From Desulfobacteraceae bacterium (GTDB lineage Bacteria > Desulfobacterota > Desulfobacteria > Desulfobacterales > SURF-15), in assembly GCA_003599475.1 (NCBI GenBank), contig QZKK01000127.1, positions 1 through 25,486 on the forward strand: a stretch of DNA of 25,486 nt, read 5' to 3'. Below the pieces are notes generated by a model that did no database searches, was not told the DNA's origin, and saw nothing but the letters and a program-made list of their open reading frames with translations. Shown here one piece after another: positions 1 through 7,108 of the stretch. The position numbers and the translations under genes are program-made. Positions within the stretch are counted from its first letter, which is position 1; the number at the start of each line of letters is the position of its first letter.

Positions 1-2
1 TG

Positions 3-1526
3 GATGATGTCGTCCATTCTTTCAAGGCCCACCAGGAAATCGCCGTTATGATCGAGGACCTTCTGACCGTAAACGGCGAAACTCACAAGCTGATCGTCTG
101 GACCAGCGCCGACTATCCGGCCGAACTGAGGAAAAAACTGGAAGATACGGTCCGCGGGCTTTTGGGAGGAATGGGAGAGAAGATCGGCTCGGACCCAAAG
201 TACATCCACACCGTGGATCCATTCAATAAATACAGGGAGTGGATTCTGAAAACGATCGATATGGCGGCCGTTGAAGCGACTGCCGCTTCGATGTTTGCAG
301 GATCCGTGGAAGAGGCATTTCAACAGCTTCTTCTACAGATGCAAAAATTGGATGAAGAGACCCGCGCCGCCAGTACAGAAAGCTATCAGGCCGCCGTGGT
401 GAAACGGGAGACGACGATTCGCAATTCCTGGATCATCGAGGTGTCGGCGGTTGTCATTTTCATGGTCCTGGCTTTCCTGATCTCCCGCAGCATCATCCGA
501 CCGATCAACAGCATGCTGAGCCGGCTCCGGGACTTGGCGGAGGGGGAGGGGGATCTTACGATCCGGCTGGACATGGCGTCCAGGGACGAAATCGGAGAGC
601 AGGCCCGATGGTTCAATACCTTTATGGATAAACTCCATGGAATCATCACGGACATCAGAGCCAATTCCGAAACCCTTCTGCAGGCGTCAACCGGGCTTTC
701 TGCAATTTCACTGCAGATGACAACCGGGGCCGAGCAGACTTTCTCTAGAGCCGGCACCGTTTCAGTCGCCACCGAAACGATGAGCTCCAACATGACCTCG
801 GTTGCGGCCGCCGTCGAACAGGCATCCACAAACCTCGGCTTGGTCGCCTCGGCATCGGAGGAGATGTCTGCTTCCATCGGTGAAATCGCACAGGCAACCG
901 AAAAGACGCATGCCATCAGCGAGCAGGCGGTTACCAAATCCGTAAGCGTGCATGGAAAGGTCAACGATCTGGGTGCGGCTGCAAACGAAATCGGAAAGAT
1001 CACGGAAACGATCACCGAAATTTCGGAACAGACCAACCTGCTTGCCCTGAACGCCACCATCGAGGCGGCCCGTGCAGGCGCCGCCGGCAAGGGTTTTGCC
1101 GTTGTCGCCAACGAAATCAAGGAACTGGCAAGACAAACGGCCGCCGCGACGCTGGAGATCAAAACCAAGATCGAAAGCATCCAGGTGGCCACCGGTGCAA
1201 CAGTCATCGAGATCGAAGGAATTTCCAAGGTGGTCAATGAAGTCAATGACATGGTGGCAACCATGGCCACGGCCGTCGAGGAGCAGTCGGCAACCACAAA
1301 AGAGATCGCAAACAACGTAGCGGAGGCCTCGCGTGGAATCCAGGAGGTAACGGAGAACGTTGCCCAGAGCTCAAGTGTAGCCGGGCAGATCGCAAAGGAT
1401 ATCTCCGGTGTCAATCAGGCTGCGGGTGAGATGTCGGACAGCAGTTCACAGGTGAGTGTAAACTCCGAAGAATTGAGCAAGCTGTCCGAAAAGCTCAAGG
1501 AGGTCGTCGGTCAATTCAAGGTTTAA
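3..1526 (+). CDS. Methyl-accepting chemotaxis protein (5' end outside window)
   Basis: Transmembrane chemoreceptor that would signal through CheA/CheW to the flagellar motor. The reading frame is open to the left edge, so the N-terminal transmembrane helix and part of the sensor domain are missing; the first in-frame ATG at 48 is probably internal. Counting from that ATG, residues 1-125 are a helical periplasmic sensor of four-helix-bundle type, 128-149 a membrane helix, and about 147-200 a HAMP domain (SRSIIRPINSML, GDLTIRLD). The rest is the methyl-accepting signalling domain, with the conserved hairpin tip EQTNLLALNATIEAARAG and KGFAVVANEIKELA. There is no C-terminal CheR-tethering pentapeptide; it ends GQFKV. 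No chemotaxis neighbours are visible. The ligand is unknown. Confidence 0.95.
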   Translation, partial: DDVVHSFKAHQEIAVMIEDLLTVNGETHKLIVWTSADYPAELRKKLEDTVRGLLGGMGEKIGSDPKYIHTVDPFNKYREWILKTIDMAAVEATAASMFAGSVEEAFQQLLLQMQKLDEETRAASTESYQAAVVKRETTIRNSWIIEVSAVVIFMVLAFLISRSIIRPINSMLSRLRDLAEGEGDLTIRLDMASRDEIGEQARWFNTFMDKLHGIITDIRANSETLLQASTGLSAISLQMTTGAEQTFSRAGTVSVATETMSSNMTSVAAAVEQASTNLGLVASASEEMSASIGEIAQATEKTHAISEQAVTKSVSVHGKVNDLGAAANEIGKITETITEISEQTNLLALNATIEAARAGAAGKGFAVVANEIKELARQTAAATLEIKTKIESIQVATGATVIEIEGISKVVNEVNDMVATMATAVEEQSATTKEIANNVAEASRGIQEVTENVAQSSSVAGQIAKDISGVNQAAGEMSDSSSQVSVNSEELSKLSEKLKEVVGQFKV

Positions 1527-1901
1527 CCGGCGGATGGCCATTTTGGAACATCCTTGATGCCATACTGGGACAAAACTCGAGCGAAAAGTCCCGCCGAAGC
1601 GGGATCAAGCCAAGCGTAAAACCCGAACAGAATTGCCGTTTCCAACCTCTGAACCCCGGAACGCGTACCGCTATCTTCTCCACCGATCCATCAATCCCTC
1701 GTACCGGACATTTCCCGCGCTTACGGAAAGTCTTGCCGGCGATTGTTGACAACCCCCGGCCCACGGTGCTACGTAGGCCGTGAGATCCGCTCGGCAGAGG
1801 ACGCCATTTGCATCTTCGGCATCTTATTGTCGAGGATCGACTGCGGCTTACGGTAGAAAAAACTCTCAAAACGCATGCCATCCCCAAAGGAGACCCTGAA
1901 G
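1527..1901. other. Intergenic region upstream of dctP
   Basis: No convincing gene. It holds a 6-bp GC-rich hairpin (TCCCGC at 1589-1594, GCGGGA at 1599-1604) without a T-tract. It also holds an inverted repeat, CACGG at 1762-1766 and CCGTG at 1778-1782, around the palindrome CTACGTAG (1769-1776), close downstream of a TTGACA box at 1746-1751. The inverted repeat could be an operator for the TRAP genes, but no good -10 box is spaced from the TTGACA, so this is weak. Confidence 0.3.
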
Positions 1902-2897
1902 ATGACAAAGTTTGCGATTGGAAAGACAGCGAAGTTCCTGTTTCTGTCTGCGGCCATCCTGTTTACGGCTGCAGCGGTATGTGCCAAACCGATCACCCTC
2001 AAATTCGGCCACTGTTCTTCGGCCGGGGAGACGGACCCGTATCAGTTGACGGCCGTCCTTTTTCAAAAGGCTCTCGAAGAGGTCGCCCCCGGCGAGTTCG
2101 AGGTTCAGATATTTCCCAACCGCCAGCTCGGAGACGAGAAGGAGATGCTCGAGGGGCTGAGCTTCGGCACTTTGGACATGGCGGCGATCACCAACTCCCC
2201 GATTTCCAGAATCTCCCTCCCCTTTCAGATCAACGATATGCCTTTTATCTATGAAAACGAGGCCCATGCGTACAAGGTTCTCGACGGACCGGTGGGAGAG
2301 AAACTTCTGCAGACGCTGGCGGCAAAGAACATCCTGGGGCTGGGGTTTGCCGAAGGGGGATTCCGGCACATGATCAACAACGTCCGGCCGATTGGAATGC
2401 CGGACGATGCCGCCGGTATCAAATGGCGGGTCATGCCCAATCCGGTTTACATCGAAATGTTTCGCTCCCTGGGGGGAAATGCCGTCCCCATGCCCTGGGG
2501 GGAATGCTTCACCGCCCTGCAGCAAGGCGCCATCGACGGTCTTGAGATTCCGGTTGCCGTCATCTTCAACAACGGGTACTACGAGGTCGCAAAATACTGC
2601 TCTCTGACCAACCATACCTACTCCGCCCTGGGAGTGATGATTTCCAAGCGCAAGTTCGACAAGCTTACGCCGCAGCAACAGGAGGCTATTCGGAAAGCAT
2701 CCCGTAAAGCCATCGATGCAGAACGGCTGCAGAACGTAAAGAACGTCGAGGTGTCGGTGGGAAAGCTAAAAGAAAAAGGGATGGCAGTCAACCCGGTCAA
2801 GGACTTCAAAGCCTTTCAGAAAAAGGTGACCAAAGTCTATGACGAGTTCCGCCCGAATATCGGCGACGAGATTTTCAACCAGGTGATCAAGCCGTAG
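1902..2897 (+). CDS. dctP: TRAP transporter solute-binding protein, DctP family
   Basis: Periplasmic receptor that captures a carboxylate and delivers it to the DctQM membrane permease, which is driven by an ion gradient. The protein is 331 aa. Residues 1-28 form a signal peptide (KTAKFLF, hydrophobic stretch, cleavage after AAAVCA). The mature part has the family pattern: ITLKFGH near the start, IFPNRQLGDEKEM, IKWRVMPNP with the likely carboxylate-binding Arg176, MPWGECFTALQQGAIDGLE, and a helical C-terminus. The start at 1902 is chosen over an in-frame ATG at 1875 because AAGGAG (1887-1892) lies 9 bases upstream of it and the signal peptide then begins normally. It is the first gene of dctPQM. 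The ligand is not predictable. Confidence 0.93.
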   Translation: MTKFAIGKTAKFLFLSAAILFTAAAVCAKPITLKFGHCSSAGETDPYQLTAVLFQKALEEVAPGEFEVQIFPNRQLGDEKEMLEGLSFGTLDMAAITNSPISRISLPFQINDMPFIYENEAHAYKVLDGPVGEKLLQTLAAKNILGLGFAEGGFRHMINNVRPIGMPDDAAGIKWRVMPNPVYIEMFRSLGGNAVPMPWGECFTALQQGAIDGLEIPVAVIFNNGYYEVAKYCSLTNHTYSALGVMISKRKFDKLTPQQQEAIRKASRKAIDAERLQNVKNVEVSVGKLKEKGMAVNPVKDFKAFQKKVTKVYDEFRPNIGDEIFNQVIKP

Positions 2898-2908
2898 ACG
2901 GCATCGGG

Positions 2909-2938
2909 GGCCGGTTCCCGTCTGTTCGGGAACCGGCC
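2909..2938 (+). terminator. Intra-operon hairpin between dctP and dctQ
   Basis: Perfect 12-bp stem, GGCCGGTTCCCG (2909-2920) and CGGGAACCGGCC (2927-2938), with a 6-base loop. It lies 12 bases after the dctP stop and 14 bases before the dctQ start. No long T-run follows, so it is more likely an attenuator or a 3'-end stabiliser than a full terminator. Such a site would let the binding protein be made in excess over the permease, as is common in binding-protein importers. Confidence 0.7.
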
Positions 2939-2952
2939 TTAAAGAGGCGGCC

Positions 2953-3432
2953 ATGCAACGACAGGTGGAGTGGCTGAGCGACAGGTGCGCGTGGATCACC
3001 CGGGGCGTTGTGCTGGTTACCGGCATCCTGCTGATCATCAACCTGCTCGTCTCGGTTTTTTTCCGCTATGTGGTGGGATATGCTCTTTCCTGGCCGGAAG
3101 AGCTTTCCATGCTGCTTTTTACCTGGATCGTCTTATTGACGGGAAGCCTTGGCGTAAAGGAAGGATTTCATGTCAGGCTGACGGTTCTCTTCAGCCGGCT
3201 CCCACCGTATGGCCAACGGATGCTGTCCGGGCTGATCACCGCGCTTATCGTTTTTTTCGGCGCCGTTTTGTGCTACAGCGGCAAGGAAATGGTTTCCCGC
3301 ACCCTTGGAAACATCTCCGCCACCATCGGGTATCCTCTGGAATTGATCAACAGTGCCGCGATGGTGAGCGGCGCGTTGATCGTCGTTCACGGACTGCGCC
3401 TTCTTCTATGGCCCACCGGGAAAGGGAGTTGA
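2953..3432 (+). CDS. dctQ: TRAP transporter small permease, DctQ family
   Basis: Small membrane subunit of the TRAP importer, which pairs with DctM. It is 159 aa, a usual length, with four predicted membrane helices at about residues 17-38, 49-68, 89-110 and 129-150. The family pattern FFRYVVGYALSWPEELSMLLFTWIVLL sits between helices 1 and 2 (shown here as RYVVG and SWPEELS), followed by GVKEGFHVRL. The start ATG at 2953 has a modest AGAGG-type site just upstream. The gene lies 55 bases after dctP across a strong hairpin and ends 4 bases before the dctM start, so Q and M are probably translated together. Confidence 0.93.
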   Translation: MQRQVEWLSDRCAWITRGVVLVTGILLIINLLVSVFFRYVVGYALSWPEELSMLLFTWIVLLTGSLGVKEGFHVRLTVLFSRLPPYGQRMLSGLITALIVFFGAVLCYSGKEMVSRTLGNISATIGYPLELINSAAMVSGALIVVHGLRLLLWPTGKGS

Positions 3433-3436
3433 TGCC

Positions 3437-4720
3437 GTGAGCCTTGCGTCTCTCGTGCTGACCCTGGGATTCGCCACCCTGCTGATCCTCGGTGTTCCCA
3501 TCGTTTTTGCCATCGGCCTCTCTTCCATTGCGGCCATATGGATCATGGATATCGACATCGTGGTGCTTGCCCAGCAGATGATTGCCGGAACCCAGTCCTT
3601 TGCGCTTCTGGCCATCCCCGGGTTCATTCTGGCCGGAGATCTGATGACAAAAGGAGGGATCTCGGCCCACCTCATCCGGGTGTCGAACCGGCTCGTGCGG
3701 CATATCACCGGCGGGCTCGGAATGGTCGCCGTGCTCTCCGCCATGTTTTTTGCCTGTCTCTCCGGGTCCGCTCCGGCAACCACCGCAACGGTGGGAACGA
3801 TCATGATTCCGGAGATGGGGAAGCGCGGATATCCCCGACGCTTCGCGACCGCGCTGGCCTGCAGCGTGGGGCCGCTCGGCCAGATCATCCCGCCGTCCAT
3901 CCCCTTCATCGTCTGGGGGGTCATCTCGGAAAGCTCCATCACGCGCCTGTTTCTTTCCGGAGTCGTTCCGGGCATTTTCGACGGTCTCATGTATATGGTT
4001 GTCTGCTACTTCGTCGCCCGCAGAATCGGCATCGTCAGCGAGCTTCGGGCTCCCCTGAGGGAAGTGCTCCGGGTCGCCTGGGAGGCCAAATGGGCGCTTA
4101 TGGCGCCGGTGATCATCCTGGGCGGCATTTACGGGGGGATCTTCACCCCCACCGAAGCGTCCATGGTGGCGGTCGCATACGCCCTGGTGATCGGTCTATT
4201 CGTCTACCGGGGGATCCGGGTATCGGAGCTGTTGCCTGTCATCCTCCAGGCCATGAAAACCACCACCCTCGTGATGTTCATCGTTTCTGCGGCCGCTGTC
4301 TTCGGCTGGCTTCTGGCCTACGAACAGGTGCCTGCCCAGGTGGTGGGCCTGATCCTTGGCATTTCAGACAACAAACTTGTCATCCTGATCTTGCTCAACA
4401 TCATGCTGCTGATCACCGGGGCGGTCATGGACAACCTCGCGGCCATGGTCATTTTGAGCCCGCTGCTGATCAAGCTTGGCGTGCAGCTCGGCCTCGATCC
4501 GATCCAGTTGGGAGCCATCGTGGTGGTCAACTTTGCGGTTGGGATGGAAACACCCCCGGTGGGTTATTCGCTCTTTGTGGCCTCTGCCATCAGCGGGCTT
4601 TCCATCGAAGAGATCTCGAAGGGGATGCTCCCCTTTTTCTTCGTCGATTTTGCGATGCTCTTGCTGATCACTTACGTTCCCTGGGTTTCCTTGTGGCTTC
4701 CGAACCTCTTGCTGGGATAA
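3437..4720 (+). CDS. dctM: TRAP transporter large permease, DctM family
   Basis: Large membrane subunit that carries the solute and coupling-ion translocation path. It is 427 aa, typical for DctM, with about a dozen hydrophobic segments. Recognisable motifs are GVPIVFAIGLSS near the N-terminus, LLAIPGFILAGDLM, the SGSAPATTATVGTIMIPEM segment, GQIIPPSIPFIVWG, and GGIYGGIFTPTEAS at mid-length. The start is a GTG at 3437 preceded by GGGAG (3424-3428). The nearby ATG at 3432 is out of frame and stops at once. It completes the dctPQM operon. A possible weak hairpin (GGAATC 4725-4730, GATTCC 4739-4744) follows the stop. Confidence 0.95.
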   Translation: MSLASLVLTLGFATLLILGVPIVFAIGLSSIAAIWIMDIDIVVLAQQMIAGTQSFALLAIPGFILAGDLMTKGGISAHLIRVSNRLVRHITGGLGMVAVLSAMFFACLSGSAPATTATVGTIMIPEMGKRGYPRRFATALACSVGPLGQIIPPSIPFIVWGVISESSITRLFLSGVVPGIFDGLMYMVVCYFVARRIGIVSELRAPLREVLRVAWEAKWALMAPVIILGGIYGGIFTPTEASMVAVAYALVIGLFVYRGIRVSELLPVILQAMKTTTLVMFIVSAAAVFGWLLAYEQVPAQVVGLILGISDNKLVILILLNIMLLITGAVMDNLAAMVILSPLLIKLGVQLGLDPIQLGAIVVVNFAVGMETPPVGYSLFVASAISGLSIEEISKGMLPFFFVDFAMLLLITYVPWVSLWLPNLLLG

Positions 4721-5025
4721 GGGGGGAATCCCTGGAATGATTCCGCTCCGGGCGGATGCCCCCCGCAGAAGATGACTGGAGACGTTATGACTGCCGACGT
4801 GCTCGCTGCCCTGGAAGCGGGCTTGAACGAATCGTGCTGACACACCCCGAGTATATGGATGCCATCCGGTCGAAAATCGGATGTGCCGAGGCGAATCCTT
4901 TCCCGATAGGTGCGAAAGGGAACGATTCCTGGGAGATTGCCGGATTCGTCGCATGTCGTGCGCTTCAGTGCGCGCCGCCGGTGCCTAAAGCTTGGATAGC
5001 GATTGCGTGGAGGACGATCAGGTTA
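4721..5025. other. Gap between dctM and the UroD-family gene
   Basis: The frame of the downstream gene is open back to an ATG at 4756, but this 90-codon extension has no good ribosome site, is rich in unlikely residues (for example DDWRRYDCRRARC) and matches no part of the UroD family, so I treat it as non-coding. A tiny ORF with a plausible start at 4787 stops after 17 codons at a TGA (4838-4840). The GGAATC/GATTCC inverted repeat at 4725-4744 is the only structure seen. Confidence 0.35.
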
Positions 5026-6072
5026 ATGAATGGACTGCAACGGATTCGAAAAGTTCTAAACGGCGATGCCCCGGACCGGACGCCGGTCTTTCCGCTCGTG
5101 CACTATGGTACGGCACATGCCGGCGGGGTGAAAATCCGGGACTTTGCCACCGATGCCCGGATCAATGCCCGCTGCCTGATTCACGCCTTCCTGGAGTGCG
5201 GCTATGACGGAGTCCATCCGGCGATTGCCGTTTCCGTGGAAGGCGAGGCGGTGGGCGGCCGGGTGACCTATCCGGAGGATAACGTCCCCTTCGTAGCGGA
5301 GCCGTTTCTGAAAACGGCCGACATCGATCGGCTGGAAATGCCCGATCCGAATATCACCCCGCCCATGTCCCGCATTGTGGAGTCGACCCGCATCTGCGCA
5401 GCGGAGATCGGAACCGAGGCCTACATCGCCCCCATTCTCATGGGTCCGCTGAACTGCGCAAGCCAGATCCGGGGGGTTCAAAACCTCATGTTCGACTTGA
5501 TCGATCGGCCGTCATTTGCCGAGGAACTGCTCGGTTTCACGACAGAATTGGGGCTGCGATACGGCAAGGCGCTGATCGATGCGGGTGCCCACGGGATTTT
5601 TATGGGGGAGGCCATCTGCTCTCCGGCATTCATCTCCCCTGCGTTCTACAGGCGGTTCGTCCTTTCCCGGCAGCGGCGCCTGATCGAAGACCTTCTGGAA
5701 TACGGCGCCGAGAGCGTCATTCTTCACATCTGCGGGGACACCCGGCAGATCATGGAAGCCTACGCCGCGGGGACCGGTGCCTCCATCATCGACCTGGACT
5801 GGCAGGTGGATGTGGCCGAAACTCTTGCCTCGAAGGTCTTTGAAAATCTCCCCACCCTCGTTCGAGGCAATTTGAACCCGGCCGCCGTCCTTTTCACGGG
5901 AACTCCCCAGGATGTTCTGGAAGCTTCACGGCGTCTGATCGAATCGGTGGGGACGGCGACCCGATTCATTCTGGGTTCGGGCTGTACCATGAACCCCGAT
6001 TCCCTTCCTGCAAACGCGCGTGCCATGGTGACGGCGGCGGAAGTCTATGGCCGCTTTCCCGGGCAGGATTAA
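5026..6072 (+). CDS. Uroporphyrinogen decarboxylase-family methyltransferase (MtaA/CmuA-like)
   Basis: Probable zinc-dependent methyltransferase acting between a methylated corrinoid protein and a thiol or folate acceptor, rather than a haem-pathway decarboxylase. It is 348 aa from the ATG at 5026, which has GGAGG at 5009-5013, rather long spacing, and gives the usual family opening (LQRIRKVLNGDAPDRTPVFP). The MtaA-type zinc ligands are visible as His234-x-Cys236 (LHICGDTRQ) and Cys320 (LGSGCTMNPD). The haem-enzyme substrate-binding pattern at the N-terminus is absent. It lies 305 bases after dctM on the same strand and may serve the imported compound. No corrinoid protein or MttB/MtaB partner is in the window, so the methyl donor is unknown. 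Confidence 0.85.
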   Translation: MNGLQRIRKVLNGDAPDRTPVFPLVHYGTAHAGGVKIRDFATDARINARCLIHAFLECGYDGVHPAIAVSVEGEAVGGRVTYPEDNVPFVAEPFLKTADIDRLEMPDPNITPPMSRIVESTRICAAEIGTEAYIAPILMGPLNCASQIRGVQNLMFDLIDRPSFAEELLGFTTELGLRYGKALIDAGAHGIFMGEAICSPAFISPAFYRRFVLSRQRRLIEDLLEYGAESVILHICGDTRQIMEAYAAGTGASIIDLDWQVDVAETLASKVFENLPTLVRGNLNPAAVLFTGTPQDVLEASRRLIESVGTATRFILGSGCTMNPDSLPANARAMVTAAEVYGRFPGQD

Positions 6073-6347
6073 GGCCGCTTCCCCTGAGCAAAGAGAGCGT
6101 CTTCTGGGACCGGGTTCCATTCAAAAGGCGGCCGTTCTCTATATGGTGGATCACCGCGAAAACCGAAGAGAAATATACGAATAAGGACCCCTTTCTGCAG
6201 GATCCCTCTTCATGGGACCCATTCAGAGATCTTTTTCTCGCCATGGCCGGGGTCGTTCCTTGTTCTTAAAAAAACCTTGAACAACGTCTTGCTACCATCC
6301 GGTCCTTCGACCGATTCCAACAAAATCCCACCTCCTGGTTTTTTCGC
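6073..6347. other. Gap before the first GntR gene
   Basis: No gene seen. The only structure noticed is a short inverted repeat, TTGTTC and GAACAA, around an A-rich loop near 6259-6285. The end of the gap holds the promoter and operators described separately. Confidence 0.4.
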
Positions 6348-6376
6348 TTGACACAAATCGTATACGATATTATAAA
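6348..6376 (+). promoter_or_regulatory. Sigma-70 promoter of the GntR-SHMT operon
   Basis: TTGACA at 6348-6353 and TATAAA at 6371-6376 are separated by exactly 17 bases, a near-consensus housekeeping promoter about 30 bases upstream of the regulator's ATG. A perfect 12-bp palindrome fills the spacer, so binding there would block RNA polymerase. Confidence 0.85.
6357..6368. promoter_or_regulatory. GntR operator O1 (in promoter spacer)
   Basis: Perfect palindrome ATCGTATACGAT, which fits the T-N-G-T...A-C-N-A pattern known for FadR/FCD-type GntR operators. It lies between the -35 and -10 boxes and is the likely autorepression site. Confidence 0.75.
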
Positions 6377-6386
6377 TAATTCAATA

Positions 6387-6398
6387 ATCGTATACTAA
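6387..6398. promoter_or_regulatory. GntR operator O2 (downstream of -10)
   Basis: ATCGTATACTAA repeats the first 9 bases of O1 (ATCGTATAC). Its centre is exactly 30 bp from that of O1, about three helical turns, so two repressor dimers could bind the same DNA face around the transcription start. Confidence 0.7.
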
Positions 6399-6406
6399 AT
6401 GGCATT

Positions 6407-7108
6407 ATGGTCCCGATTTCATCATCTTCCAAAAAAGATTTCGCCAGCACCGCGGAACGGATTGCAGATTCTCTGCGTGCAGATATCCTGCGGGGAAGGC
6501 TGAAAAGCAGGCAACCGCTGAGACAGGATGAAATCGCCGCCGAATTCCGGGTCAGCAAGATTCCGGTCCGTGAAGCGTTGTTCCAGCTCAAGGCGGAAGG
6601 GTTGGTGAGCTTTTCTCCGAATCGCGGCGCGGCCGTCTCGGAGGTTTCGGCCGACGAGGCCGACGAGATCTATACCATGCGGATCGCGCTGGAAACCGTC
6701 GTGCTGCGCCGCTCGATCCCACGACTCACCGTTGCCGATCTCAGCCGCGCTGAAGAGATCCTCGACGCCATCGACCATGAGCAGGATGTGGCGCGCTGGG
6801 GTGAATTGAACTGGGAGTTTCATACTGCATTATACGATGCGGCCAACATGCCTCGCCTGATGGCGTGGGTAAAAAACCTGCATGTCAGTGTCTCCCGCTA
6901 TCTGGTGCTCTATCTTGCCGGGCTGGATTACCAGGCTGCCTCCCAGCGGGAGCACCGGGAGATTCTGGAGGCATGCCGCCGCGGCAATGCGGAAGCGGCT
7001 GCCGCATGCCTTGAACATCACCTCCGATCCGCTTCGAATCAGCTCATCTCTTTCCTGAAACAGGAAAAGACATCTCAGAAAACCTCAAAAGACAGGAGAA
7101 AAAAATGA
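6407..7108 (+). CDS. GntR family transcriptional regulator, FCD domain
   Basis: DNA-binding repressor or activator that responds to a small carboxylate. It is 233 aa. The winged helix-turn-helix spans about residues 15-78 (RADILRGRL, LRQDEIAAEFRVSKIPVREALFQLKAEGLV). The C-terminal FCD ligand domain has the usual metal-site pattern: Asn135 and His139 (NWEFHTALY), His183 (REHREIL) and His204/205 (CLEHHL). The start ATG at 6407 follows the promoter directly and has no strong ribosome site. It overlaps the SHMT-like gene by 4 bases (ATGA), so the two are co-translated and the regulator most likely controls that enzyme as well as itself. The effector is unknown. Confidence 0.93.
   Translation: MVPISSSSKKDFASTAERIADSLRADILRGRLKSRQPLRQDEIAAEFRVSKIPVREALFQLKAEGLVSFSPNRGAAVSEVSADEADEIYTMRIALETVVLRRSIPRLTVADLSRAEEILDAIDHEQDVARWGELNWEFHTALYDAANMPRLMAWVKNLHVSVSRYLVLYLAGLDYQAASQREHREILEACRRGNAEAAAACLEHHLRSASNQLISFLKQEKTSQKTSKDRRKK

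Noticed and set aside
386..1414. 342-aa reading frame on the minus strand
   Set aside because: It mirrors the chemoreceptor signalling domain, is Ser/Ala-rich without motifs and has no ribosome site; a shadow frame.
3538..4740. 400-aa plus-strand frame overlapping dctM
   Set aside because: His/Arg/Gly-rich composition without membrane helices, fully inside the clearly recognised dctM; a shadow of a GC-rich gene.
4787..4840. Short ORF ending in TGA that might encode selenocysteine
   Set aside because: The frame after the TGA does not look like protein and reaches a TAG soon after; no selenocysteine family fits.
4756..5025. N-terminal extension of the UroD-family protein
   Set aside because: No ribosome site at 4756, no similarity to the family; the normal family start is at 5026.
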